In this document: positions 1-11,400 of the stretch, piece after piece
How the letters are laid out: every line of letters starts with the position of its first letter
How positions within the stretch are numbered: the stretch's first letter is position 1
Assembly (NCBI GenBank): GCA_900618425.1
Contig: UZAN01039547.1
Coordinates: forward strand, 62,001-126,000
Source: Echinostoma caproni
Lineage: Eukaryota > Platyhelminthes > Trematoda > Plagiorchiida > Echinostomatidae
DNA length: 64,000 bases
Direction of reading: 5' to 3'
Notes under the pieces: generated by a model
What the model was told of the DNA's origin: nothing
Databases searched by the model: none
What the model saw: the letters and a program-made list of their open reading frames with translations, nothing else
Program-made: the position numbers and the translations under genes

Positions 1-107
1 AACAGGCCTATTAACATGGATCCATGGTGACAGGTTAACAAGTTTGATAAAATCAAAATTTACCGTTTAGATAAATTGTGCATAGATACCATCCTGGGAA
101 ACTTCAG

Positions 108-297
108 TTATTTTGATATGTGGGGAGCTAGAAAGCGCCAGTCCGGCAATGCCAAGGGACACAAAAAGGAAACTGTTGATATCGAAACAATCCCTACCAA
201 GTTTAGTCCAGTGTCGCAGCGTACAGCTTTGTCAGACATCGTCACCTCTTCGTCAACAACAACAACCGATCCCGTCACGGTCTTCCGACACCTACAG
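108..297 (+). CDS. Possible exon of an unrecognised Ser/Thr-rich protein
   Basis: The frame is open to 297 and its codons look protein-like. The segment reads WGARKRQSGNAKGHKKETVD and then a Ser/Thr-rich stretch (residues SSSTTTTD). A splice donor of the form A|GTAAAT follows at 298, so the in-frame TAA at 298-300 would be intronic. The acceptor is uncertain: an AG ends at 107 and another at 131, both with weak pyrimidine tracts. No domain is recognised. A chance open frame cannot be excluded, because an antisense frame is open over the same stretch. Confidence 0.3.
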
Positions 298-499
298 TAA
301 ATCGAGATATACAACGCTCCTGATCCGGATAATTTATTACTGGTGGTACTCAAGATTAAAAGGAAAGTCATTTCTGTTCCACCCTCCAACAAATTCAATA
401 ACCGTCGGATAAGTGGAATTTTCCAAATATTTGGATACTGAACCGGATAATTCCCGTTCCCCAAAAAGAACCTAGTAAAAACTGTCGCATCGCCTGCTC

Positions 500-1650
500 G
501 TCAGTTATGCTAAAAGTATTTAAAAAATCTTGCTACCATCGAATTTTACTGAAGCTGACGAGCATAACATCCATCAAATTGCTTATGACTCTGCAAACTC
601 CACACTTGATGTCGTTGCCTATCTTGCGCACTCAATACTTTCAGTTTTGAACAGAAAATGCAAGACCGTCAAAATGGTGTTTTTGGACTGGAGAAATGCA
701 GTCAGTAGTGTTGATCGACTGGTATTGACCAATCTGATTGTGTTAATCTGATGGTGTTATTCTGAGTGCTTACCCATCGATCCGTGTTCATTTCAGAGAT
801 CGAAGTTATTTCGTGTACTTGATCGGCAAGCTTTCATCTACTCTCTCTCTCTCTCAACTAGTCCTGGTGTTGTGCAACGTGCGCTTTTTGCCCGTTTTTT
901 CTTTTCATTGACTGAGAACCCAGCAACGACGACGTTTTAGGATGTAAAACACCCACCTCATAATAATCTTAAGATATTCAAAGTAAGCTAGATGCGGTTG
1001 TGAACTGGTCCTTGTCCAGATCCCTTTGGTTGAATGTCCTTCAAAATGTCAGAATGTTGTGTTTTTCCTGTTGGTCAACGAACCATAAAGAGCCTTCACA
1101 AATAAATTTCCTTCCCTTTCTTCTTTAGGAAACCCTACAACGGTAAAATATCTTAGCGTCACGATATCACACCATTTATCGTGGTCGGTGCACGTTGAGG
1201 ACACATTAAGTCAATGAGAACAATTTACCAAAGAAGCTTGCGTTGGTGCTACAACACAATGAATAATAGAATAAACAAATGCTAAAAGGAAACGGTAATA
1301 ACGAGCCATTATACTGTGTCTAATCACACGGTTGATTTGCTTGGGGTATTCCGTCCTCTCTATACAGTCAAGGCAAAGTTATCCAAAGAAGTCAAGTCCC
1401 GAATGTTGTCAACAGCCGAGNTGCTACCCATCTGTTCTAACTATCCTCCCCTCACTAAAAAAAACAGAAACAGTTAATGAGAACACTGGTCTTACCCCGA
1501 TCATTCAGTCACAATTTGATGAAGTAACCTCCGTTTATGAACCGTTGTTCAATCATCCACTCACTCCGTCACAACCACCCTCCCTCATCCACACAAACGC
1601 TAATTATCACACTTACATCATCTCGTTCTAACCTCTAATTTCATTCTCAG
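500..1650 (+). mobile_element. Decayed CR1/Jockey-like LINE, reverse-transcriptase fragments
   Basis: Translated pieces in shifting frames match the order of a non-LTR retrotransposon reverse transcriptase. Around 590-750 the reading AYLAHSILSVLNRKCKTVKM followed by VFLDWRNAVSSVDR is the typical palm motif (FLDxxxAFxxxDR). Around 985-1060 comes VVNWSLSRSLWLN. At about 1131-1205 comes NPTTVKYLSVTISHHLSWSV, the KYLGVTID...LxWxxH block. At 1550-1600 NHPLTPSQ resembles the C-terminal tail seen in the copy at 30.1-31.2 kb. Frameshifts, stops and a CT repeat (842-856) break the frame, so the copy is dead. The 5' part is missing. Confidence 0.7.
842..856. repeat. (CT)n microsatellite
   Basis: Fifteen bases of alternating CT sit inside the decayed LINE and probably expanded after the insertion died. 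Confidence 0.85.
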
Positions 1651-3056
1651 ATATGTGTCTCCTCTCACCACCTAATCCATTTTAATGCAGCCCGCAAACA
1701 ACCTTGTTTTCTAAATTCCATTCTCATGACCACTCAATTAGGAATGTATTTCGAATTATGTAAAGCTATCGAATTTCTGACTCTGGTCAGGAAAATGTTA
1801 GTTAAATTTTTGAATGCGTACACGGCCACCCACTGGTTTTACTGCTCTCCAATGAAGGCCCGGTATGTTAAAAACCTCTCAATTACTAGCAAGATCCTCA
1901 AAACATATCTTAAATGCAGTGACGTAAATAGAGATACCATAGCGGACTCTATCACGATGAAACGCTTACAAAGATGTGAGAATAATAGTTTTACAATACC
2001 CTTAAACATCTATCATCTATTACAAAACGAACTTCCAAAAACTGTATCTACATCATGCACACAATCAAGGTCCAAACCTGGTTAACTTTGTTGACAAAAT
2101 CAATACATGCAGATTTTAATTCCTAAATATACATCCAGAATTGTGCTATAAATACTGATAATTCGCCCATCCGGGTGCATAAAGCTACTACTGAATTGAC
2201 ATCACTTGTTTCCATGTAGAATAGGACGGACAGTTTGCGCTGTGGAAATGGTGCAAGTTATGATTAGATATAATAAGCATCAAATAACCGCGGTGAATGA
2301 ACCCTTTGTATTGCAATATAAAACACTTATCACATTGCATCGCTTTGCAAAACAATTACGCAGTTCTTCCCTTCATCTGAAATGGAGAATAATAATAATG
2401 AACAAAACGGATTTCAACCTGCATGGAGACTGTTTCTTCTACATCCTCAAGACATTTGTGCATTATTTATTTGCTTACCAATCGACCTCAATTGACCTGA
2501 GAGGATATGACCCACATTCTTGTTTTGCTTGCAGAAGGGGTGAGCGACTTGCCTAGATTTATCTTCATAGCGGATAACTTGAAGTTTACGTAAAAGTACG
2601 TTTCGGACACTGACTCGTCAACTGTGCAGCGTTCCACTTTTGTCCTGATTAACTGAGATTCAACGGGAACAGCCAAATGTGTCTCAGCTCCCGAATTTTG
2701 TTCTTAAACCCTCACCGATGGGACTAATTGAGCTGATCTGTAAGCACTAACAACACACTGCCCGCATTGAATGCTAGAGGACTAGCGATTTGACGTGTTA
2801 CTATTTTTTACGGAAAGGAACAAATTTCATGAACTTGTCATCACGATGTGTATTATTTTTTCACCTACCACTAGGGAACTAGCCAAAGTACTTTTTTATC
2901 TCGGAAATTGAAAACGCGGAGTGTTATCATGAATTCCAGGGTCCTTCCTGGGCAAAACATGAAGCTTATTGGGAAAGTCAATTGGAAGTCAAATGATAAA
3001 TCAAAATTTTCAAAATAATGTTTATGGTTAACTACGGACTGTTTTCTCCACCAATC
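1651..3056. other. Non-coding stretch, nothing recognised
   Basis: No splice-bounded coding segment stands out. The longest open frames (1726-2085 and 2206-2556 plus) have no domain or convincing flanking signals. Confidence 0.5.
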
Positions 3057-3888
3057 NNNNNNNNNNNNNNNNNNNNNNNNNNNNNNNNNNNNNNNNNNNN
3101 NNNNNNNNNNNNNNNNNNNNNNNNNNNNNNNNNNNNNNNNNNNNNNNNNNNNNNNNNNNNNNNNNNNNNNNNNNNNNNNNNNNNNNNNNNNNNNNNNNNN
3201 NNNNNNNNNNNNNNNNNNNNNNNNNNNNNNNNNNNNNNNNNNNNNNNNNNNNNNNNNNNNNNNNNNNNNNNNNNNNNNNNNNNNNNNNNNNNNNNNNNNN
3301 NNNNNNNNNNNNNNNNNNNNNNNNNNNNNNNNNNNNNNNNNNNNNNNNNNNNNNNNNNNNNNNNNNNNNNNNNNNNNNNNNNNNNNNNNNNNNNNNNNNN
3401 NNNNNNNNNNNNNNNNNNNNNNNNNNNNNNNNNNNNNNNNNNNNNNNNNNNNNNNNNNNNNNNNNNNNNNNNNNNNNNNNNNNNNNNNNNNNNNNNNNNN
3501 NNNNNNNNNNNNNNNNNNNNNNNNNNNNNNNNNNNNNNNNNNNNNNNNNNNNNNNNNNNNNNNNNNNNNNNNNNNNNNNNNNNNNNNNNNNNNNNNNNNN
3601 NNNNNNNNNNNNNNNNNNNNNNNNNNNNNNNNNNNNNNNNNNNNNNNNNNNNNNNNNNNNNNNNNNNNNNNNNNNNNNNNNNNNNNNNNNNNNNNNNNNN
3701 NNNNNNNNNNNNNNNNNNNNNNNNNNNNNNNNNNNNNNNNNNNNNNNNNNNNNNNNNNNNNNNNNNNNNNNNNNNNNNNNNNNNNNNNNNNNNNNNNNNN
3801 NNNNNNNNNNNNNNNNNNNNNNNNNNNNNNNNNNNNNNNNNNNNNNNNNNNNNNNNNNNNNNNNNNNNNNNNNNNNNNNNNNNNNNNN
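3057..3888. other. Assembly gap (N run)
   Basis: All bases are N. The right edge opens on an AT dinucleotide repeat (3889-3901), so the gap was probably caused by a low-complexity repeat. Reading frames crossing it carry no information. Confidence 0.98.
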
Positions 3889-3998
3889 ATATATATATAT
3901 ACGTGTTGATCGAACTCGCGCAACATCACTCTCATTTGGGAAATATATTTCAGTCTCCAATATTAAACTTGTATATTGACGGCTATGGGTTACGTTTG

Positions 3999-4004
3999 TT
4001 TATT
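3999..4004 (-). promoter_or_regulatory. Polyadenylation signal AATAAA
   Basis: A canonical hexamer on the minus strand lies 43 nt downstream of the stop codon of the CUB-like gene. It supports 4104-4047 as the terminal exon. Confidence 0.5.
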
Positions 4005-4046
4005 CCTGATTTTTTCTCTCACGTTTATGTTCATAGTTATCTTTTA

Positions 4047-4857
4047 TCATCGTTTATCGACCTTCAGTGTTCCGATAAAATCTGTAGTAGTTCGAAAGTT
4101 ACAGCTGAGATTTCAAAAATATTTTAAGCAAACCAGCAGGGAGTTCATTCTTTTTAATAAATGATTCCTGTTCCATGGAAAGGTTTATTAAATTGAGCAC
4201 ATGCATTCTAACTTGCTTACCTCTTTTCATTCAGTACGCGGTAAATAAGATAACCAATGAAAATAAATAAATAAACTTAAATAAGCTAATAAATTATTTT
4301 GCTATAAAATACTTACGCACTAACCACATTACTGAAAGAACTGAAAACAAATGCCAAGAAACATACAAGTTGGTCTTCGAAAGTTTACCTTGAGGTGTGC
4401 GGCTTGTCGAATAAGCGTCTTGTACTGTCACTATACCCAAACCGGATTAAACATTTAAAAGGCTTTGACAAATAATTAAAGTCTAGAAGCAACTTTATCG
4501 GGAGGCGCATAAATCACATAACTCAGTCCTCGGCTACTGCCAGTGCTTCGATGTGAATATAAATCCATTTTGCTGCATATTTATGAAATTTCTTCATCAT
4601 AACATAAACCGAGAGGGAGAAAATCGATCATATCAAGGCGAGACGATGGTTGTATTTGATCACAGCAGAGAAGAGTTGCACAAAACGTATCTGGGGGATA
4701 GTCCGGGCTGATTAGCCGTTTTTTCCTCAGTCCTTCGTTGGAAATTGATTGCTGAAAAGCAGCTGAGGCCACGCGATATATAGCCGTTATGGAACGCCCA
4801 ACAAAGCAGAGCACGTACTGATTTTACCAAAAACTTCAAATCGCCTCGCCCCGCCAT
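4047..4857 (-). CDS. CUB-like, single-pass membrane protein gene with tiny exons
   Basis: Reading leftwards: ATG at 4857-4855 (MAGRGDLKFL), donor GTAAAA at 4827; acceptor CTTTTCAG, exon from 4751 in phase, reading QSISNEGLRKKRLISPDYPP and then a Cys-containing stretch to LCYDEEI, which resembles the first half of a CUB domain (SPxYP, CxYD). A further in-frame stretch at about 4563-4501 (HRSTGSSRGLSYVIYAPPDK) resembles a CUB end, but its exon joints are unresolved. The 3' chain is phase-consistent: 4430-4389 (TVQDAYSTSRTPQ), 4340-4317 or 4331-4317 (24 or 15 nt), 4275-4221 and 4104-4047. The last exons encode a membrane helix (WLVLYLFIFIGYLIY) and a tail ending GTLKVDKR. Introns of 48 and 41 nt fit the tiny introns known in flukes. 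AATAAA lies 43 nt past the stop. No signal peptide is evident, and part of the CUB fold is missing. Confidence 0.5.
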
Positions 4858-5816
4858 TTGGAAATGGGTTTATCTCACTGGTGCCCAAAGATTAAATCGA
4901 CATGCAGTGAAAACTGATCTACTAAGTTAGTTTTCTAATGAAAAAGATAAAAATTCATCCCGCCTGACGAGTAAAAATGGAACTAGATACCGTGTACATT
5001 GTGACTGGTCTCCTGCACACACCAAACTGGATATCGCTAAATGTCTTGCATTGATTAGGGAGGTTTTCGGTAACTGCAACACTTCAAATGCATTAGCGGA
5101 AATTATATTTTCACAAACGAAAGTTGGTATATCTACTGCCTTGAGGTTGATTTTAGAAAACCGTTAGATCTGGTCGAATGTTTTTTTCACACTTATGTAA
5201 TCTCTGGTGGGGTCAAGTTCAATGTCAAATTCGTTCAGTTACCGCGAAGCAGCTGGGATTTCAATTTAATCGAAAACTTTTCCCTGTATGAGAAACAGGG
5301 ATAAGTTAGCTACCTTGACACTGGCCTTCAGTGGTAAGGGTTCGGGGCGCATTAGATTAAACTTGAAAATTCTGTTTGGCAGTCAATTTGATGGACTTCA
5401 TGCTAAAGCGACTGCCTCCAGTGCTCAAAAATCAAGATGGGTAAATGGACCATGGACGAGATGAAAGTACAATACATGTATGAAGTCTAAAACCCATCAT
5501 AATAAATAAATTCTAGTTACGTTTTCTATTGTGACTTTATTATTTTACAAGTGATGTACAAGCAACCATCGTCAAAATTGAGAAATAATGCATTTTAATG
5601 GCGTGACTAATAGAAGAAAAGATATAAGTGGATATTATATCAAATATGTTGCCTCTCATGTGGGGTAATATTGTGCTCATTCCGAAGAAGGAGGCTGGAA
5701 AAATGCAGCATTGTGAGGAACAAATGTGATGAAAATCAGTATGTTGCCTCAATATTTTGAGACTTTTAGAATGATCTTAAAGTTCCCGTGCTAGGTTGTG
5801 AACTTACTTTTAGTTT

Positions 5817-6715
5817 TCACCGCGTCTTGTCTGCAGCATGCAGACTTTCCTTTACTTGTGTTTTCGTTTTAGACAATTCTTTTAATTTCATTGATAAACG
5901 ACACATATTAGAAGTGATTTATTAGTGGTGATTATTTTCATAGCAGTGCCTTTGCACTGTCTTTTCTCTTAAATGGATGTCTCACCCTCAGGCCGGTCGC
6001 GAAAATCGGCCTTATTTTCTGACATCCCAGCAAGGTAAATAATGTCTGTGTATATTGGATTTCTATCATCAGTTTTGGTTTCCCGTCCCAACTGCATCAT
6101 GAGATCTAATGAAGGGGCCACGCCTAATGCCAACTGATACGATTTCGTCCATCTATATACCGAGTTAAACGGAACATAAAATCCGGGCTCTTGAGAATTA
6201 AGAATGTGCATGCATGTGCATAATTTCATTTCTCTAGCGGAAATTAGAAGAGCACTTTTTGTGGTTTGTCTGCTGACGGAAGTGAACGCAATAACTGGAT
6301 TGTATCCACATTCAATGCAATCATGTGCTAAAAATCGTGGCAACAATTAGGACACTAAAGCTTAGTCGCGTAGTCAAAGAGACGGGCAGATAACCAATAG
6401 GTGGTTCCCCATAGTAGTCCCCTGTAATTCTGTAACAAGAGGCGCAGGTCGTTTATCTGGTCCCTGAAATGTTCACTAACCTTCAGCTTCATGTGGAAAA
6501 CCTCGTTGATTCCATCTACTACGTTAGAGGAAGAATAATATTCTCTGAGCTTGAAATGTTTTCGTTCTTTAATTTGTGACAGTGATGTACAAATGCGTGC
6601 TTTGACCTCTTCACAACGCATCCGTCGCAAACTTGCTATCACGATTCTGATAGAGTTTGACGCTTCAAAATGCGATTGTTTCTTTTTTATCACCCGAATA
6701 CGTCGTAATTGAACT
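5817..6715 (-). CDS. Unrecognised multi-exon gene, C-terminal part
   Basis: Three coding-like segments run leftwards. The first, from about 6715 to 6481 or 6477, is basic and probably helical (SLRRMRCEEVKARICTSLSQ ... VVDGINEVFHMKLK) and ends at a donor AAG|GTTAGT, or 4 nt later at A|GTGAAC. The second starts after TTTTTAG at 6329 and reads HDCIECGYNPVIAF onward to YTDIIYLAGMSENKADF, ending RPE at donor G|GTGAGA (5986). The third starts at 5878, is in the matching phase, reads LSKTKTQVKESLHAADKTR and stops at 5819-5817. Only the second donor choice keeps phase between exons one and two. Reading through the 5986 donor instead gives a stop at 5971-5969. No domain is recognised. Confidence 0.5.
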
Positions 6716-7608
6716 TATTTAACAGGTTCTGAAAACGATCAAAGTTTAGTTTCACCAATCGAACATTCGATGGGAACTGTCGAGACTTGAACTAGCAAAC
6801 AGATCTATCATCAGTGCACTAGGTTTACTTGACTTACCCAAAAGATTTTCACCTAGATCAAAACATTCACACAACTTTTACTTTTCATCTATCCGAGAAA
6901 AATCATCAACTCAGCTCCCTTTGATTTCAATACATTCCAGCATTGACCCATGTAATTTCTTAGGGACCACCATTAGTATATTTTTGATTGTACTGTGTGG
7001 ATTACAATAGTTAGAATTTATTTATTTCCTCAGTAGCTGCAACATTCCCAGGTTGGAATAATCTCGTGTTTAATCGTCGACACAGAAGAACACGGCATAT
7101 CTGTGCTGTCTTCATTGGTACACATTAGTGGTGTGTAAGCCTTTGGGTCCCAAATCAGAAACCTTCATGTTCAATACTGAAAAAGCTACCCCTACGTCAC
7201 GTGTCCGACATCCAACGCCTTGAGCACATTCATTCGCTGTTTTTTTTCAAAAATCTTCCTTTTCGATTATTTTTGGTTCACCAATGACAGAAATAGATGT
7301 AATCACTGATGAATGATAAATATGATTTCAAAGTCCATTTGAGAATCACACTGCTTGTTTGAACTCCTTTGGGGACAAGTTAAACAAGTTTTAATAAAAA
7401 ACACGATCATTGGGTGGTAGTTTTTCTGAGCTACTTGCAACTTATCTCAGCAAACTTCAAATCCGTGTCAATTTTTGAAGGCTTTAGAATGTCTTAAAAC
7501 ATTGCCCGGACGAACCTGTTAAAATACTTCTAGTAAATTTTACCCTTCAAAATAATGAGCAATTCAAATTAAAGACTTTTCTTCAACATTTTTATTTTTA
7601 TTTTCAAG

Positions 7609-7750
7609 GTTTACCAACCTCGCGCTGCCCCATATACGTGGTGTTGCCCATCCACTTGCAGTTGTTCCACTCCCTGTCCCTCGTCCTGATCCCATTAATT
7701 ATTTCTGTTTGTGCACTGCAACAGCCATAAAGAAACAAAAAATCGAGTGA
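7609..7750 (+). CDS. Candidate terminal exon, proline-rich
   Basis: A strong acceptor (CATTTTTATTTTTATTTTCAG-like pyrimidine tract ending AAG at 7608) precedes an open frame, phase requiring one base, that reads FTNLALPHIRGVAHPLAVVP, then LPVPRPDPINYF, and stops at 7748-7750. The base composition is more GC-rich than the surroundings. No partner exon was found nearby and no domain is recognised. It could be a chance frame behind a pyrimidine tract. Confidence 0.33.
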
Positions 7751-8269
7751 TTAGAACATAAACGTAATTAAAACAATAATTGTATGAAGTCTGGTCAGAT
7801 GCTGCATATAGGTTTTTCATATACCTAAAAATGTACAAACAATTGCCAACTGAACCAATGTGATGGAACTCAGTCCCAGAAGTGTGCTGTGCGTTCTTTG
7901 ATCGGTTTATTCCCACTCAATTGGTTTTGTACATGTGAAAGATGAGCGAAAAGTAAGTCAAACATGCTAACCGTGGGTTCCCAACATATTAACTTCAGTA
8001 TACTGAATGCATTTCATAAATCGGGTCCTGACAATGAAGACATCGAAGTGCAAGTTGCTGACAATAAGGGTGCAGTTTACTCCAGTTTTTTATACTGCTA
8101 TCACTCCTGAATAGAATGTGATATACGGGAAAGTGTGCACGAAGATGTCAACAAACTGCTATTTCTGATTGCATCAGGGCATATTTGGCTGTCCAGAACT
8201 CACGAATCATCCATAAACGCGTTCACAATGAGATAAAAATCTACATTTATCATTCTTTTTCAAAGGTGA

Positions 8270-8400
8270 AATTCGTCGTGTAAAGTCCGAATGAAGCTTG
8301 AACTAAATAGCTAGGAAGCACTGGACAGCTGTTTCGACCTGATTGAGTTTCATCAGCGCTGTAAATCTATCGACCCAACTGGGGATCGAACCCGGGACCT
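8270..8400 (-). mobile_element. tRNA-derived SINE fragment with hammerhead motif
   Basis: On the minus strand a pol III B box (GGTTCGATCCCC, 8392-8381) is followed by a hammerhead-ribozyme motif and the family tail. The core is CUGAUGA (8356-8350), GAAAC (8335-8331) and a GUC cleavage triplet next to CAGUGC. The A box is missing, so the copy is 5' truncated at about 8400. Stem II is slightly degraded (AACU against GGUC). Confidence 0.7.
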
Positions 8401-8420
8401 CTTATTCTTATTATTCTTGA

Positions 8421-11400
8421 TGTTAATAACACATCTAGACAATCAATATTTACCTGAAAACCACATCACCTGAATACATTTCCTTTGTTTATCCAACGTT
8501 TGCAATCAACACTTTCGATAATGAATAAAATCATAGAGAGATTTATGATGTCCGGTGACCGGCCATGTTACCACATGACTGCTGAGCTGAGAGAGAGAGT
8601 TGTGATCATTCGCTTCAGTTCACAATTTTTGCAGTATTTTCAAACGTTGAACCAATATAAAACTGAAGAGCAGTCGAAAATTTGCTTTATCAAACTCCCA
8701 GTTTCATGTATAAAAACAAATAAACAACGTGATAATTTTGTATCAGTCTTCGTGTCAAACCATTATTTGGATTGTCAGACGAAATTGCATTGTAACATTC
8801 TGATGAGATTTAAAAACAGCCAATTTTAATTTGTAGAAATATATTGAAATCTGATTCGATTGAAAATGGAAATTAGAGGTATTTTACATCAATAGAGGTT
8901 TTCTGCGCAAAATAGCGCTTCTACGGACCGATCCGAATTCCGGAAAGATCTGCCTGATCCAAGCTTCAACATACAAAAGCCGGTATGGTTTCCGGTATAT
9001 GGATTACGTTAGTCACGCCACGATAAAGACAAGTAAAATTAAAAATAGTTTAAAAATGAAAAAAGAAACTAATTTTGTGGATTCTTAAAATAGCACAGAC
9101 ATGGTCAATATACTTTCCACTTTCACTTTGTTTATAATTTCCATCAAAAAATTCCGCGTTAGTTGTTCTGTTTGAATTGGTCTCCGCCATCTCTTGTTCA
9201 TTGTTCCTTTCTGAGGCTAACAGGTCTGGCTATAGCATTTTGACAAAGCAAGAGCAAAGAGTCACAAAAGAACCTTCGTATACCACTTAAATGTTAATTC
9301 GCTTAAAATAGCCAACTTGGAACTACAGCCCACGCCTAATCAAATGATGGAACTGCTTCTCAAATTATTCTGATAGCCACCATGAACCAAAAGATAGCCT
9401 GCAATGTTCACACAATTTTACTCAAATACACAATCTGCACCGTGTTGATTTTGTTATTGACGATCAAATGACCGTATCCATTCCAAGGTGTTCACTTTTG
9501 GTAGGCTTCGATGGTAAAACCAGTCGGGACCGGGCCAACGTGGCTACTCAGAGGCACTGACCTTTCGGAAGGACATACTGAGGCGGCTTCTAGCTGTGAT
9601 TACACAAGCAATCTATAATTAATAATTGCTAATGAACCGGTATTTAATATTTAAAAACTTGAGCCATCTTAGGTTTAGTTGCGTTCGGATAATATTAAGC
9701 AAAACATTCATTAAATCACCTTTGAGTCAAACGATTCGATGTTGTTGAGCTTTGCAACTAAGATCTTGAGGGTTACATGCCTAGGACATAAATTTGTTCC
9801 ACCTGATTGACTTAAAGACAAAGTCCAAATATGTGATCGCTTTTTGCTCTTTATCGATCAAGTACCGATCACGTAGAACAAAGTTTGGACAAAATATTAA
9901 GAATATTAGAATCGAAATGATTCAGCTTAATTAAATACTGGTATAGTTCACCTGTCGGAATCGCTATCTCACAAAACAGAATATTATTGGAACCGCAGAC
10001 TCTAGCCTACTTTGCTGTACAAGCATCACGGTGAACCTTAAAATCGATGACAGACAAAATCGATGGACTAAAATCCTCAATATATATTAAAGTACATATA
10101 CAGTCATACTTCACGCAAGTGTGCCTTCAGACTATGTGCTAGATAAATTAGAGTACAAACTCCTATGATTACCTGGTGAATAGGTTTATCAGACCAAAGG
10201 TGAACTTTATCAGGGAATTCACGACCAACCATTTTCATTAGCCAAAGCAGTTGCCTGTTTTAAGTATCGATCTTTTGTGAGCCTTAACAGTGTTTCTTTT
10301 GAAACGGAACTTAACACTTTACGACGAATTCCATTCGCTGGAATTGGTGTTAAAGAAATTTTCAGGTATTCGACGAAGTTGTCTTGAAGTGGAATTTCTC
10401 TCAGTTATTCATCCTTGTTTAAACTCTGAGTTCAGATATCAATATTGAATTAAAATATCTGCACAATTGGTCAGGAAATCGATAAACAGTGTGCAACACA
10501 AACACATGCTACCAACCGCATTTTGTATTCCATTTTCACCTCTGATGAAAGCACTACTGATAGAAGTGATCGGAAACAAGATATAGTATTTCATACCGAA
10601 TTTCAAAACGAAACCATGAGTTCCGTGTTACTTAAAGTAAAACTGTGAAAAATGAGTGGGGAAAGTACAAGGCATCCCCGGCTTTAATTTTGTAGAAACT
10701 GCCTAAAATTGTTTGAGAGACTATATTCATCGTTTTCACAAGCCCCGTGGTTATCCCTTGATGGAAAGCTTGCATTTCTACTTATGGGTGAGGAATTTTT
10801 CATGCTTTGCCTGGCAAATCATGGATCCTTTGAGTATATGGTGAACAAACAAGCTCCAAAGGTTCTGAATTGGACTCCAGGTTGACTGACTTTGTTTCCA
10901 CAGAATTATTATGTTAGATTTTGGTGAAACCTTGCAAGTCCCTAATCACTAACGGGAGCAAAAACTGGTCCAACATATTTGCTCCGGTTAAACAGTCAGG
11001 GACAATACAACTTGAAGTAGTAAAATGGACAAATAAATAGAAGCTTCGTGCATTTGTTGAGTTTTCAAATCGGAAGGCAGTAAACTCTGGCAATCACTAG
11101 ACAGAACAAGGTTCCTTCAAAAAGCATTGTTTGATGGGGTTTATGAAAAGAATACGTGTTTGATAATTAATGGACTGATTCAGTCAATCTGAATATATTT
11201 CTCTAAAAATGCAGATTTTACAGTCGTGATCGATATTTTACTCAAAACCTTACACTAGTGGTTATATTATTATAATAATGTATATTATATATATAGGTCT
11301 AATAGAGTTTACTGTTCATACCTAAACGTTAATGTAAGTGATAGGTGTAATAAAATGAATTTAATCAGAAAGAAAATATTTCATTGCATCCCAAACGCCC

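Noticed and set aside
113..464. Overlapping frames of 99 and 118 codons in other frames and on the minus strand
   Set aside because: They shadow the better candidate at 108-297 and have no splice signals of their own.
2871..4127. Long open frames on both strands (354, 310 and 369 codons)
   Set aside because: They exist only because they cross the N run at 3057-3888.
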